In this document: one piece after another, positions 43,158 through 52,748 of the stretch
How positions within the stretch are numbered: the first letter of the stretch is position 1
Layout: every line of letters starts with the position of its first letter
DNA from: Anaerotignum faecicola
GTDB taxonomy: Bacteria > Bacillota > Clostridia > Lachnospirales > Anaerotignaceae
Assembly (NCBI GenBank): GCA_024460105.1
Contig: JANFXS010000002.1
Span: 310,001-374,000 of the forward strand
Length of the DNA stretch: 64,000 bases
Direction: 5' to 3'
Made by a program: the position numbers and the translations under genes
The notes under the pieces: generated by a model
Databases searched by the model: none
Told to the model about the DNA's origin: nothing
Seen by the model: only the letters and a program-made list of their open reading frames with translations

Positions 43158-43967
43158 CTAATCCAACAGAATTTCCGCCCTGACATTTGCGGGCACGCTT
43201 TCTTTCCCGTTAAAATAAAAGAGCTCTCCCGCATTGTCTTTTTTATCAAAATTCTTTATATAAAACAGCGTCCCGCCGCTGAATTTTATGTCATAAACGT
43301 TGTCGTCTATTTCCGTTTTTTTGCCGACGTTAAACATAATAAGCTTTCCTTTGTCCTCACCCCGAATGTAAAATACGTTCATGCTTCCGTCCGCAACTTC
43401 AAATTCCTTTACGGCGTTTTCTTCTTTATTTTTGTATGAGCCTGAAAAATAATAAAGGGAACTGTCGTTTTTAGTATAAACTATATCGTTTTTTCTTCCC
43501 GTAAAGCTCGCGGACGCTATATCCGTATCTATTTCAACGTATGTCTGAGGCTTGCCGTCCCAGATTTTTATATTATATAAAACGCCTTCTTCGCCTAATA
43601 CAAGCGTATATTTCCCGTCGGAAGAAGATTTTGAAGTATCCGTAAGAAGCCCGCTAAGCGTTAGGGCGCTTTTCTCCCCGTTTTCGTTTACAAACATAAA
43701 TTTGCCGCTTTCCTCCGCTATACATGTAGTTTCATCCTGAATCTTATATGGAGTATATCCTTTTGAAACGCCCCCGTTTGGCGAATATGTAAAGCCCTCT
43801 CCGTTTATTCTTAAATTTACATATGAATCGCCGTTTTCCTGAAATGTTTCCGTTGTAAAAAGTCCTGAAGAATACAATACCGATATAACGGCCGTAAACA
43901 GTATTATAACCGCCGCCAATATAAAATTATTTATCTTATGCGGCCCTTTTGTACCGAGCAATGACAT
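43158..43967 (-). CDS. Membrane-anchored protein of unknown function (beta-rich exterior)
   Basis: A 269-residue protein with one membrane helix at about residues 17-36 and the remainder probably outside. The exterior consists of short repeated beta-strand-like units (SGKFMFVNENGEKSAL, DGKYTLVLGEEGVLYNIKIW, KNDSSLYYFSG, DGSMNVFYIRGEDKGKLIMF, SGGTLFYIKNFDKKDNAGELFYFNG), reminiscent of a small beta-propeller such as the DUF5050 group. I do not recognise a specific family. GGAGG lies before the ATG at 43967; the frame is open 39 bp further up without a site. It heads the tsaE-tsaB-rimI-Lon-like run. Confidence 0.7.
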   Translation of the reverse strand: MSLLGTKGPHKINNFILAAVIILFTAVISVLYSSGLFTTETFQENGDSYVNLRINGEGFTYSPNGGVSKGYTPYKIQDETTCIAEESGKFMFVNENGEKSALTLSGLLTDTSKSSSDGKYTLVLGEEGVLYNIKIWDGKPQTYVEIDTDIASASFTGRKNDIVYTKNDSSLYYFSGSYKNKEENAVKEFEVADGSMNVFYIRGEDKGKLIMFNVGKKTEIDDNVYDIKFSGGTLFYIKNFDKKDNAGELFYFNGKESVPANVRAEILLD

Positions 43968-44032
43968 TTTTAACCTCCGCGCCACGATTTTTATAAAGTA
44001 TACCATTTTTTTATTTGCAGTACAACAGCATA

Positions 44033-44062
44033 AAAAACAGTATTCCGAAAAATACTGTTTTT
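44033..44062. terminator. Symmetric hairpin (possible bidirectional terminator)
   Basis: AAAAACAGTATT and AATACTGTTTTT pair perfectly over 12 bp with a CCGAAA loop. T-rich arms make it usable on either strand. Confidence 0.6.
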
Positions 44063-44133
44063 AAAATGTTTAAAACACATTATACCTAAAATAACGACTT
44101 GCCGTATATGTCAAGCATCGATATATAATCCTG

Positions 44134-44178
44134 TAAAAAGCCCCGATTTTCAACATTTCAGTTTAAAAATCGGGGCTT
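44134..44178 (-). terminator. Terminator after the Lrp/AsnC gene
   Basis: AAGCCCCGATTTT and AAAAATCGGGGCTT form a stem of about 13 bp; the minus strand continues with T (44135-44139). Confidence 0.8.
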
Positions 44179-44299
44179 AAAACATATTAAATTTTATTAT
44201 TCCCCTTATACGCTTTACAAGCCGTTCCTCTGGAAACATTTGTAATCCCCGCAAATAAGCCGGAACTTTCTTACATATAAATCCGTCGGCACAGCCAAA

Positions 44300-44785
44300 T
44301 CATGGGGAAATAATCATACGCCTGTCTTTCTTATCGCCGCGTTCGATAACTATACCATGGTCTTTATATTTTTTAAGCACAAAATGTGTCGCCGTGCTTG
44401 TTACGGAATCAATCGTAGCCAGCTTATCCGAAACAAAAAGCGCAATTTCTTTCAGGCTGCTTTTTTCAAGTATTACCGTCAGGTCAAAGCCGCCTGACAT
44501 AAGGTAAACGGCTTTAACTTCATCAAAACGGTATATCCTTTCGGCAATTTTATCATATCCGTCGCCTCTCTGCGGCGTTACCTTAACTTCTATAAGTGCC
44601 GTTACAAGCTCCCTGTCTGTATTGTCATAGTTAATAAGCGTATTATATCCGCATATAACCCTGTTTTCTTCCATTAATTTAATTTCTTTGGCAACCTGCT
44701 GAGGATCCGCGTTAATTTCTTTGGCAATTTCCTCCGGGGTAAGTTTGCTGTTTTTTGCTATAAGCTGAAGTATCTTTCCTCTCAT
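44300..44785 (-). CDS. Lrp/AsnC family transcriptional regulator
   Basis: A 161-residue regulator with an N-terminal helix-turn-helix (SKLTPEEIAKEINADPQQVAKEIKLMEENRVICGY) and a C-terminal RAM/ACT-like ligand domain (EVKVTPQRGDGYDKIAERIYRFDEVKAVYLMSGGFDLTVILEKSSLKEIALFVSDKLA). Such proteins sense amino acids. The end is longer than usual, with a basic tail RGDKKDRRMI. AAAGGAGAGG precedes the ATG at 44785. It lies 26 bp after the VanW gene and is probably co-transcribed. Confidence 0.88.
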   Translation of the reverse strand: MRGKILQLIAKNSKLTPEEIAKEINADPQQVAKEIKLMEENRVICGYNTLINYDNTDRELVTALIEVKVTPQRGDGYDKIAERIYRFDEVKAVYLMSGGFDLTVILEKSSLKEIALFVSDKLATIDSVTSTATHFVLKKYKDHGIVIERGDKKDRRMIISP

Positions 44786-44811
44786 TCTGTTCCCTCTCCT
44801 TTTAAATATAA

Positions 44812-46380
44812 TCAATGCTCAAATATGGAACCGCTTTCCGCCGCGTCTGCGCCTGATATGTCCGTATTGCCTTCCTCCGGCTTTTCAGCGCCGCTCTCAT
44901 CCGATACAACCGCGTCGTTTCCTTCATGGTTCTCCGCCGCTCCCGCTCCGGGCACAGCCGCTTCATCACCGGAAGCCAACGCATCCAAAGCTTCCCCGTC
45001 AGCCGGCTTTGTGCCTACGGTAACCTCGTCGGCTACGGCTTTATATGTTGAATCCGAGAACCATTCGCGGCTGATAAGCTCTCCGTTTTCGGAAACTTTT
45101 TTATACGTTGAAACTTTGTGCCCGACTTTTCCGTTATATGTTACAATTCGTTCCCCCTCCGGAAGTTCAGGATCTTCTGTTACTTTTTCAGGCGGCTTTG
45201 GGATAGAGCCTATATATACCGTTTCAAGCTCAACCGTGCGGCCGAGGGAGCGCGTTTCATGGCCGTATATACTTGCAACAAGTTTTCCGTCGCTTGCATA
45301 CGCTTCGACATAAACCGGATATTCCGTGTTGTTTTTAAATTTAAAGTCCGTATAGTCGCCGGCTATAGCGGCGTCATGCCCCAAAGGCACATAGCCAACC
45401 GCAAGGGAATGGTTTTTCCTTTCCACAATTTCAAGCTCCGCTTTTACAACAGCATTGTAAAGGGTAGTGGTTATCTGGCATACTCCGCCCGCAAGGCCGT
45501 CTTCAAGTTTGCCGTTGACTATTACCGCCGCATTCCTGTATCCGTTTGCATATGTCTGCGGCCCCAATGATTCATTCATGGAAAATATTTCTCCGGGTTT
45601 TACTATTGTGCCGTTAATATTATTGCATCCTACAACCAGATTGATATTCCTGCCCAAATTAGGCCCGCCTGAATATTCGGTATAAAACGTGCCCAAAAGA
45701 TCCGTTGACATTTCATTTTCTTCTTTTGTGACATTGGGTTCCGTTTCGGTGCAATAGGCTTCAACTGTGCCCGTTTCGCCGTTTTCCAAAAGCTTCTCGA
45801 TATCGGCTCTCGTTTTGGCAGTATCCAGTTCATATCCTTTTTCTTCTTCCGTTATAACAAATCGTCCGTTTTCCCTGGTCATGGAAGAGTCCTTTGCTTC
45901 CCTCGTAATAAGGCCGTCCAGTTCGTCCATTTTAGCCGACAGTTTTTCCTCGTTATAAACGGTTGCAGCTTTTATGTCAAGCCCGTTTTCCCGTATATCT
46001 TCATACAGCTTATACCTTTCTTTAAGGGTTCCGTCCCTTGCCGCTTTATATGCAGAGTCAGCCGCTTCATCCACGTCATACTGTGCTCCGACATCTTCAA
46101 AACTTATATTATACCTTTCGTTTCCGTTTGTAACCGTTATTATTTTACTGCTCAAAGATGAATTAATGCTTCCTTGCAGATAATCTGCGGCTTCTTCTTT
46201 AGTCATTCCCCCGACATTCCTGCCGTTTACGGTAATACCGTTATAAATCGTATCAACTCCGAGGGTTTCCTTCATTTTAAGATCCGTAGAATACTTATAA
46301 TAAAAGCCCCCGGCCGCTCCCGCAACGGCAACTAATGCAATTATAACTCCAACGGCAACTTTCTTGCTGCTCCCTTCCAT
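44812..46380 (-). CDS. VanW family protein with peptidoglycan-binding-like and G5 domains
   Basis: A 522-residue cell-surface protein. One N-terminal signal anchor (about 8-28) is followed by two PG_binding_4-like regions (GGMTKEEAADYLQ near 60; about 150-210), the VanW domain (LGTFYTEYSGG, NLVVGCNNINGTIVKPGEIFSMNESLGPQTYANGYRNAAVIVNGKLEDGLAGGVCQITTTLYNA as successive parts) and a G5-like domain (PELPEGERIVTYNGKVGHKVSTYKKV). The last 75 residues are Ala/Gly/Glu-rich and probably disordered. VanW function is not settled; these proteins are associated with the Gram-positive envelope. Confidence 0.92.
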   Translation of the reverse strand: MEGSSKKVAVGVIIALVAVAGAAGGFYYKYSTDLKMKETLGVDTIYNGITVNGRNVGGMTKEEAADYLQGSINSSLSSKIITVTNGNERYNISFEDVGAQYDVDEAADSAYKAARDGTLKERYKLYEDIRENGLDIKAATVYNEEKLSAKMDELDGLITREAKDSSMTRENGRFVITEEEKGYELDTAKTRADIEKLLENGETGTVEAYCTETEPNVTKEENEMSTDLLGTFYTEYSGGPNLGRNINLVVGCNNINGTIVKPGEIFSMNESLGPQTYANGYRNAAVIVNGKLEDGLAGGVCQITTTLYNAVVKAELEIVERKNHSLAVGYVPLGHDAAIAGDYTDFKFKNNTEYPVYVEAYASDGKLVASIYGHETRSLGRTVELETVYIGSIPKPPEKVTEDPELPEGERIVTYNGKVGHKVSTYKKVSENGELISREWFSDSTYKAVADEVTVGTKPADGEALDALASGDEAAVPGAGAAENHEGNDAVVSDESGAEKPEEGNTDISGADAAESGSIFEH

Positions 46381-46749
46381 TTTTTTACCCCTTTAGATTT
46401 TTGACTTATTTCAATAATTATATAAAATAATTAATCTTTTTACAATATAAAACAAAAAATATGCCTTTAAAATATTTTTATGCCATAATATATTAGTGTC
46501 CATAATTATTTCATAAATACTAAAAATGAATACAAGACAAAATCAAAATTATAACTTATATTTAATATTATGAAAGAGGAGTTTAAAAATATCCATAATA
46601 AAACCCCGGCTTAAAGCGTACTGTAAAGTCCGCCGCAAAACCGGGGCATAATGAAATTCAGTTAAAACCAACGGGCTGATATTTTTGGCAAAACGATTAA
46701 GCTTTCAGCCGAAATGAGATTGAAAAATATGTTTTAACACAGTTTCATA
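46381..46749. other. AT-rich gap with a terminator
   Basis: About 370 bp, no reading frame. The right half has the terminator of the VWA operon at 46597-46646. The left half (46400-46560) is very AT-rich and is the leader region of the VanW gene. Confidence 0.5.
46597..46646 (-). terminator. Probable terminator of the VWA/ABC operon
   Basis: CCCCGG (46604-46609) and CCGGGG (46641-46646) pair around about 31 bases; the minus strand continues TTTTATTAT. The long loop lowers certainty. Confidence 0.55.
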
Positions 46750-49467
46750 TTAATTTCTTTTCTTTTTGCTTTTTATGAGCATATCCAAAGTCGACTCTTT
46801 TTCTTCCATTTGAGGTTCAGGCGTTCTTTTATCTTCCTTTTTAATGCGCTCTTGATTAACGGGCTCGCTTATTTGCATATCCTTATGTTTTTTGTTATGC
46901 TTTGCAATACTCAGAAAAGCCTTTTCTATCCTTTCGCTCAAAACCGAAAAACGCCTGAAAGCAATTTCAAAAAGCAGAAGTATAAGCGCCAAAGCTACAA
47001 ACGGCATAAAAAGATCCATAGTTTTAAAAACCGATTCATGTTTTGCCTCAAACACATCCGTAGGGTCTGAAAGCATACGCCCGCCCGTTTTTGAAACGAG
47101 CCTTTCAATTAACGCTTTCCCCTTTTCTATTCCCGCCATATCGTACTCCTTTGAATACGGGATATTAAATCCGCCCCTTTCAACGCGGCTTGTACCGTCT
47201 TTCATACTTTCAAGCAGGCTTATTATATATCCTCCTTCGCCGATTCCTTCCGCGATACCTTCGTATATTCCGGGCGAAACAGACTTCATATCAACGGTTA
47301 TCTCACTGTTGTCGGCCCCGGCAATAACAGCCGTTACGCTTTTTATATTTTCGTCGTACGGCATAGAAGCCGTTACAACAGCATCTTCTCCGCTTTTACG
47401 GGCTGAGAAAACCACTTCCCGGGATATGTTTGAACGCATTATCCACGACACTGTATTTTTAAGCACATTAACGCCCGCGTCGCTTCCGAGCCATTCCCCG
47501 CTCCATCGGCCGTTTGCGTCGCTTGTCCATGACGCGGCGCGTCCAAGCCCATATTGCCACGATGCCAAAATCGGTTCGTCGTCGTCGCTTTTAAGCACAA
47601 CGTCAGCTCTCGGTTTCGGCGTAGTTCTTATATATCCGCTTAATTGCGCCGTTTCTTCTATTCCGTCTAATATTGCGCTCGTATCCCCGGCTTTTGGATA
47701 GAAATTACCGTTTTTAATATATTCCTTGCCTGCAAGAGAAGTTTCCTTTGTGAATATCTGAGGGAGATCCGTAAAAGCATTTGTGAAATAATAACGCCCG
47801 CCGCCGTTAAGCGCAAGGCTTTCCAAAAGCGCCGTGTCAGCGCCGCTTCCGACTGCTACTGTTGAAAGCGTTATACCGCTTTCCTTCATTTTTCCTATCA
47901 GGGAATCATAACCGCTTGTTTCTGCCTGCCCGTCGGTTAAAAGTATGATATGCTTTGTCTTGCAGTCTGTTTTGCTTAAAACATTATACGCCTCTTCGAG
48001 AGCAGGCAGTATGCTTGTTCCTCCGGCCGACTGTATTTTCCCTATTTCTTCGGATATAGCGGCTTTGTTCCCGCCGATTTTCTGCATCTCGGCATACCAT
48101 ACCGGCTTATCGTCAAAACCGATAACGCCTACGCTGTCGGCCTCTTCCATTGTTTCAACCGCCCTTACGGCCGCCTCTTTTGCCATTTCCATCCTTGAAA
48201 GGCCGTAGCTTGATTCGGCCATGCTTCCGGAACGGTCTATAACCATAACCATTCCTAAATCCGGCTTTTCCCCTTCCGTTTCCAAATCCATGTCCACCGG
48301 AAGTATTCTTTCCAGCGCAGTACCTTTATAGCCGCCGAGCCCGTATGAGTTTTCGCCTCCCGTTGTAAGCAGTCCGCCGCCGGCCGTTTTAACAAAGCTT
48401 TCAAGGGCGTCCATAAAGCCGCCGCTTAAATTTTCAGCCGAAATATCGGCAAGTATTACAGCGTCGAATATATTAAGGCCTTCAACGCTTTTGGGTGCCT
48501 CGCTTTCGCTTATGACTTCAACCTTCAGCTTAGAACTTTCAAGTATTTTTCTAAGTTCTCTGCCGCTTCCGTCTTTGTTCTCAACAATAAGCGCCTTCGG
48601 AGTATCCTCCACATATGTGTAGCTGTACGCTTTATTATTTTCATAAAACGTATCTTCCTCCGCCTCGATTTCAAGCCTGTAAATTATACCGCCGCCTTCG
48701 TTTGATATATCGGAAAAAATGAAATTGTTTTCTCCTTTCCTCAAATTCACCTTTTCCTCAACGGCAAGGCTGCTCCCTTTGTAAATCCTTAATGCGCCCG
48801 CCGTTTCCTTCATACTGAAAACCGACGCTTCTATATCGTACATTGTATTTTTATCCATATAAGGAGGAGTTGAAATGCCCGCCGCCTGAACTTCGTCCGT
48901 TATATTGCTTTCAAGCATATAAGCGTCTACTGCAACGCCGTTGTTAAATAAATTTGCGGCGCTTTTTTCAGCTTCTCCCTGCGTTTCAAGGCCGTCGCTT
49001 ATCAGCACAACCCTTTTTTCGGTTTCGTCGCTCATTATAGACACAGCCGTTTTCAGGGCTTTGTCAATATCCGTCGCGTCTTTTTCCGCAAAAGACGTAA
49101 AGTTTTCAATAAAAATTTCTTTTGCCGGATTTATCTCAACAACGGCGCTGCCGCCAAAAGCTATAACTCCCGCGTAGTCCTTATCGCTTTTGTTTGCCAA
49201 CGCGTCTTTAATAAACTTTTCCGCATCCTTTTGCCTTGAGTTAATACTGTCTGAAATATCCGCGGCAAAAATAGTTGTCGAAACGTCGGTATATACGTTA
49301 ATTCCCAAACCTGAAAGCGCGAATATAAGAAGCATGCATATAATGCTCCTGACCGCCGAAATAAAACGGCTTTTAAAACTTTTGTCCTTCCTTGCCGCAA
49401 ACCATATAAAACCTATGGCGGCCGGAAGCAGCACAAGCGCGGCCGGATTTGATATACTAATTCCCAC
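46750..49467 (-). CDS. Large membrane protein with two von Willebrand A domains
   Basis: A 905-residue protein. Two N-terminal membrane helices (about 8-24 and 36-56) precede a VWA-like domain with MIDAS D70-x-S72-x-S74 (AADISDSIN), then a beta-sandwich region, a class-I glutamine-amidotransferase-like region without a recognisable catalytic Cys (about 290-390, GGGLLTTGGENSYGLGGY), and a second VWA with MIDAS D411-x-S413-x-S415 (VIDRSGSM) and TDG at 512. A membrane helix follows near 825-845 with a Lys-rich cytoplasmic tail. This architecture matches the BatA/YfbK-type membrane proteins. It is the last gene of the operon and overlaps its upstream neighbour by 11 bp. Confidence 0.85.
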   Translation of the reverse strand: MGISISNPAALVLLPAAIGFIWFAARKDKSFKSRFISAVRSIICMLLIFALSGLGINVYTDVSTTIFAADISDSINSRQKDAEKFIKDALANKSDKDYAGVIAFGGSAVVEINPAKEIFIENFTSFAEKDATDIDKALKTAVSIMSDETEKRVVLISDGLETQGEAEKSAANLFNNGVAVDAYMLESNITDEVQAAGISTPPYMDKNTMYDIEASVFSMKETAGALRIYKGSSLAVEEKVNLRKGENNFIFSDISNEGGGIIYRLEIEAEEDTFYENNKAYSYTYVEDTPKALIVENKDGSGRELRKILESSKLKVEVISESEAPKSVEGLNIFDAVILADISAENLSGGFMDALESFVKTAGGGLLTTGGENSYGLGGYKGTALERILPVDMDLETEGEKPDLGMVMVIDRSGSMAESSYGLSRMEMAKEAAVRAVETMEEADSVGVIGFDDKPVWYAEMQKIGGNKAAISEEIGKIQSAGGTSILPALEEAYNVLSKTDCKTKHIILLTDGQAETSGYDSLIGKMKESGITLSTVAVGSGADTALLESLALNGGGRYYFTNAFTDLPQIFTKETSLAGKEYIKNGNFYPKAGDTSAILDGIEETAQLSGYIRTTPKPRADVVLKSDDDEPILASWQYGLGRAASWTSDANGRWSGEWLGSDAGVNVLKNTVSWIMRSNISREVVFSARKSGEDAVVTASMPYDENIKSVTAVIAGADNSEITVDMKSVSPGIYEGIAEGIGEGGYIISLLESMKDGTSRVERGGFNIPYSKEYDMAGIEKGKALIERLVSKTGGRMLSDPTDVFEAKHESVFKTMDLFMPFVALALILLLFEIAFRRFSVLSERIEKAFLSIAKHNKKHKDMQISEPVNQERIKKEDKRTPEPQMEEKESTLDMLIKSKKKRN

Positions 49468-51238
49468 GCCAATTCACCCGCCATTCTGCTGCCAACACAA
49501 TAAGCATTATCAGTATCATTATATTTTTAAGGCTCATGCCCGTATTAATCCTTGCATTTTCCGCGGCCCCGCCCTGTAAGCTTTCTTCCATGTTAAACGT
49601 ATCGCTTTCTCCTTCCGTTGCCGGATTTACGGCAAAATATGACTCTGCCGTTTTACCGCCGCCGTAATCTTCACGGATAGTATATACGCCGATTTCTTCC
49701 GTCAGCGAGTATTGAAAATTTGGGGGAGTAACATTTTCCGCAACGCCTGAAGGCGATATTACCTGTGCGCTTACGGTTTTCGGCGCCATATTCAAAACGG
49801 CGTTTTCCCCTGCAAATATATAGCCTGAAGTTCCGATGCCTCCTGCTGAAAAATAGCTCATTATATTATATATTATTATCGGAAATTCCTTTTTCAGCGG
49901 CAAATCCGAGTTATGCAGGTCAAAACCGAAAACAACTGTCTTTATACCGCCGTTTTCACCTGCATATGCCGCCGTAATGCCGTCGGAAACAAAAATTTCC
50001 TCTGCCCACAACGGCGTTGCAAGTTTTTTAACGCCGTTTGCCGAAAAAGAAAGGCTTTCCGCATTGCCGCCTGCAATTCCGTCCCGCACGGTTATCCCGC
50101 TTAAATCGATTTCACCTTCAAACTCCGCGATTCCGCTTTTCTCAGGAGGATTTATAATCATTATATGGCCGTCCTTCGGCATGGCCTCAGGCAAAACGCC
50201 GTCAAATATATAAATGTCATATCCTTTGATTTCGCCTTCGGTTCCCTGTTTTTTATAAAGCTCTATCCCGTCTATAACCGAAACGGCCTTTTCTATAAAT
50301 ATATTCCCCTCTGTGACAAGAAGGGCTTTTTTAACGCCTGAAACCTGCGGTATATATGTAAAACTGTTGTCCTCCGAAAGAATGTCGTCCGAAAGTATTT
50401 TTGCCGTTATTTCTTTGTATGTTTCTCCGTTAAGGCTGAACACAATATCGGCGCTTTCGTTTGCGCCCGTAAATTCAACGTCTTTTGTATCGATAATTAC
50501 TCCGTCTCCGAAAAGGGCTACGGGCGCCGTGCCGCCTGCCTTGCCATACACAGCGGCTTTAACAAGTACATTTCCGTTATTTTCGCTCACATGCTTAACG
50601 GCATAGTTGACGCCGCTTTTTCCATATATATTTATAGACGCATTTTCAATCTGTTCCTCAGGAGCTTTATCCGTAAATATAATTACATTTGCCGGATTTT
50701 CGCTTTGCAGTTGCTTTAAAATCGGGATTAAAGCTTCCGTATCCCGCCCGCCGTAAGTCTGCGCAAGCTGCATGACGGCTTTTTGCGCCGCCTGCTTTTT
50801 ATTTGTACTGCTTAAAACTGTCTCGGGAGATCCGTCAAGATTTACAACCGAGAAAAATGTGCCGTCCGGCGAATCGGAAATAATATTCAATATATCGTCT
50901 TTGGCCTTTTCAAGCCTTGAGCCGTTCTCGTCTTCGACCGCCATACTGAACGAGGTATCAACCACGAATATGTAATTGAGCCGTTCCCCGCCTGCCGATA
51001 TAAACGGATTTGCAAGCGCAAGCGACGCCAAAACAGCCGCCGCAATCTGCAAAAACATAAGTGTATTTTTTTTAAGCTTCTGCCGCCATTTATGGCCTTC
51101 GCTCTGCGTTATGGCTTTATTCCAAAGAACCATGCTTGAAACTTCCCGCTTTTTGAACTTTTGTTTGAGTATATACATAAGTATTATGGCCGGAACGGAT
51201 AAAAGGGCAATAAATCCCAATGGGTTTATGAAATTCAA
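49457..51238 (-). CDS. BatA-like membrane protein with von Willebrand A domain
   Basis: A 593-residue protein. The N-terminus is the BatA (aerotolerance regulator) type with INPLGFIALLSVPAIILMYILKQKFKKREVSS split over a first helix (about 8-23) and a second helix at about 60-78. A VWA domain follows with MIDAS D94-x-S96-x-S98 (VVDTSFSMA) and VIIFTDKAPEE. The middle is beta-rich and exterior; a C-terminal helix lies at about 568-585. It probably interacts with the second VWA protein encoded next. Start ATG is 3 bp after the coiled-coil gene. Confidence 0.85.
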   Translation of the reverse strand: MNFINPLGFIALLSVPAIILMYILKQKFKKREVSSMVLWNKAITQSEGHKWRQKLKKNTLMFLQIAAAVLASLALANPFISAGGERLNYIFVVDTSFSMAVEDENGSRLEKAKDDILNIISDSPDGTFFSVVNLDGSPETVLSSTNKKQAAQKAVMQLAQTYGGRDTEALIPILKQLQSENPANVIIFTDKAPEEQIENASINIYGKSGVNYAVKHVSENNGNVLVKAAVYGKAGGTAPVALFGDGVIIDTKDVEFTGANESADIVFSLNGETYKEITAKILSDDILSEDNSFTYIPQVSGVKKALLVTEGNIFIEKAVSVIDGIELYKKQGTEGEIKGYDIYIFDGVLPEAMPKDGHIMIINPPEKSGIAEFEGEIDLSGITVRDGIAGGNAESLSFSANGVKKLATPLWAEEIFVSDGITAAYAGENGGIKTVVFGFDLHNSDLPLKKEFPIIIYNIMSYFSAGGIGTSGYIFAGENAVLNMAPKTVSAQVISPSGVAENVTPPNFQYSLTEEIGVYTIREDYGGGKTAESYFAVNPATEGESDTFNMEESLQGGAAENARINTGMSLKNIMILIMLIVLAAEWRVNWRGN

Positions 51239-51241
51239 ATT

Positions 51242-52738
51242 TTATTCCCCCTCATTCTCAAGCTCTGAAAAGTAATCCGCAACAAGCTCTTTCATACCGT
51301 ACGGCACGGTAGAATCTTCAATGCTTTTAATCGCTTCTTCCTTATACTCGCTTATAACTTCCTCGTACGGTACAAGCCCGCCTTCCGTGCCTGCCGCCTT
51401 ATGCATTGTCATTTCAGTCTGACCGCCGTCGTTTTCGGCTCCTTCAACCTTTGTGTCATATCCGGCTTTATTTTGCGCGTCGCGGGAAAGTTCCGCCTCC
51501 GGTTCGGCATGTCCGCTGCCGCGTCCACTGCCGTTGTTTTCTCCCTGTCCGCTTCCGCTGTTTGAGCCTCCCGGTCCGTTTTGGCCGTTTTGCCCCCCAA
51601 CGCCGTCTTTTCCTGACTGCTGTTGGGAGCCTGACTGATTTTGGCCTGAACCGTTCTGTACCGCTTCAGATGCTTCGGCTAACGTTTTATTAATATCGTC
51701 CACAGCGCTCTGTAGGCTTTCACTCTGCTTAACCGCCTTAGAAATCTCACCCGAAAGATTTTTAAGCCCGTTTGACGAACTGTTGAAATTTCCTGAAGAA
51801 AGTTCGCCTGCATAACTTTGCAAAGCGTCCTTAAGTTCCTGATCGTCAATTCCTTCGGCGGCGTTTCCTAATTCTTTGAGCAGATTCTCCAGTTCTTCGT
51901 CAGTAAGGTTTCGCGCTTTCTCATTCATCGTTTCAAGGCCTTTGTCAATCTGCCCGGCGTCGCCGCTTTCAATAGCGTTTTTTAAAGCTTCGCCCGTTTC
52001 ATTGCCTTCAAGGCTTTGGCTTATGGATTTCAAATCTTTCACAGCTCCCGTTTTTTCAAGGTTCTTCATCTGCTGCTGCGCCTTATCAAGATTTGAAAGC
52101 GCCTCCTTTTTAGAAACCGACTGCTCAAGCTCTTTAATTATTGAATTTATTTCTTTGTTAACTTTATTTAGTTCTTCTTTGCCGATTTCTTTCTCACTGT
52201 TTAAAACTTTTTTTATTTCCTCAAGCTGCCTAACCTGCGGCTCAACCATAGGCCTTATATCCTCTTTATAAGGGTTGTCGACAAATCCTGCCGCTAAAAC
52301 GGCGGCTAAAAGCGCCGCAATTATTTTAACAGGCTTTTTGGGGAATTTTATTTTATACGCTTTGCTTAAATCAGCTTTCCTGCCGTGTTCAAAAGCGTCG
52401 CTGACAGCCAGCATACAGATGTTTCCGTCATTTCCGTTCTCGAATATTTCATAAGCCGTCGCAAGCCTGTCCTCAAGCCCAAGCTTATCCCCGGCTTTTG
52501 CGGTTTCCATAAAAGAAACGGGCTTCAAGACGACGCGCAGAAACGGCACGACCGTAAATACGCATATTATCCCGGCCATTATATATTTAAAATTTTTGAT
52601 ATAAAAAAATTTAGACGCAATAATGGCCGGCAATATAACGGCCAGGCATACAACGGCTGAATTTAAAAAATATCCCAGCCATTTTTCAATATTCAATTTC
52701 CTTTTTAAAGGCGAAAGCATACTTTTAAATTCATCCAT
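51242..52738 (-). CDS. Membrane protein with long coiled coil and Gly/Gln/Asn-rich linker
   Basis: A 498-residue protein. Membrane segments lie at about 25-45, 52-70 and 138-154; a long Lys/Glu/Leu coiled coil covers about 165-345 (EEIKKVLNSEKEIGKEELNKVNKEI and so on); then comes a low-complexity part rich in Gly, Ser, Gln and Asn (about 355-420) and a short conserved-looking C-terminus (GGLVPYEEVISEYKEEAIKSIEDSTVPYGMKELVADYFSELE, in pieces). It resembles the DUF4175-like proteins found beside BatA/VWA genes, but I cannot assign it. AAGGTG before the ATG at 52738 decides against the GTG nine bases upstream. Confidence 0.75.
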   Translation of the reverse strand: MDEFKSMLSPLKRKLNIEKWLGYFLNSAVVCLAVILPAIIASKFFYIKNFKYIMAGIICVFTVVPFLRVVLKPVSFMETAKAGDKLGLEDRLATAYEIFENGNDGNICMLAVSDAFEHGRKADLSKAYKIKFPKKPVKIIAALLAAVLAAGFVDNPYKEDIRPMVEPQVRQLEEIKKVLNSEKEIGKEELNKVNKEINSIIKELEQSVSKKEALSNLDKAQQQMKNLEKTGAVKDLKSISQSLEGNETGEALKNAIESGDAGQIDKGLETMNEKARNLTDEELENLLKELGNAAEGIDDQELKDALQSYAGELSSGNFNSSSNGLKNLSGEISKAVKQSESLQSAVDDINKTLAEASEAVQNGSGQNQSGSQQQSGKDGVGGQNGQNGPGGSNSGSGQGENNGSGRGSGHAEPEAELSRDAQNKAGYDTKVEGAENDGGQTEMTMHKAAGTEGGLVPYEEVISEYKEEAIKSIEDSTVPYGMKELVADYFSELENEGE

Positions 52739-52748
52739 ATATTGCACC

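Larger units (their letters stand above)
43968..44299. other. Gene-free stretch with two strong hairpins
   Basis: About 330 bp between the Lrp-type gene and the tsaE operon. It holds the hairpins at 44033-44062 and 44134-44178; the rest shows no gene. Confidence 0.5.

Noticed and set aside
44180-44299. Possible tRNA or small RNA gene before the Lrp gene
   Set aside because: No cloverleaf, TψC-like GTTCRA block in context or CCA end could be built.
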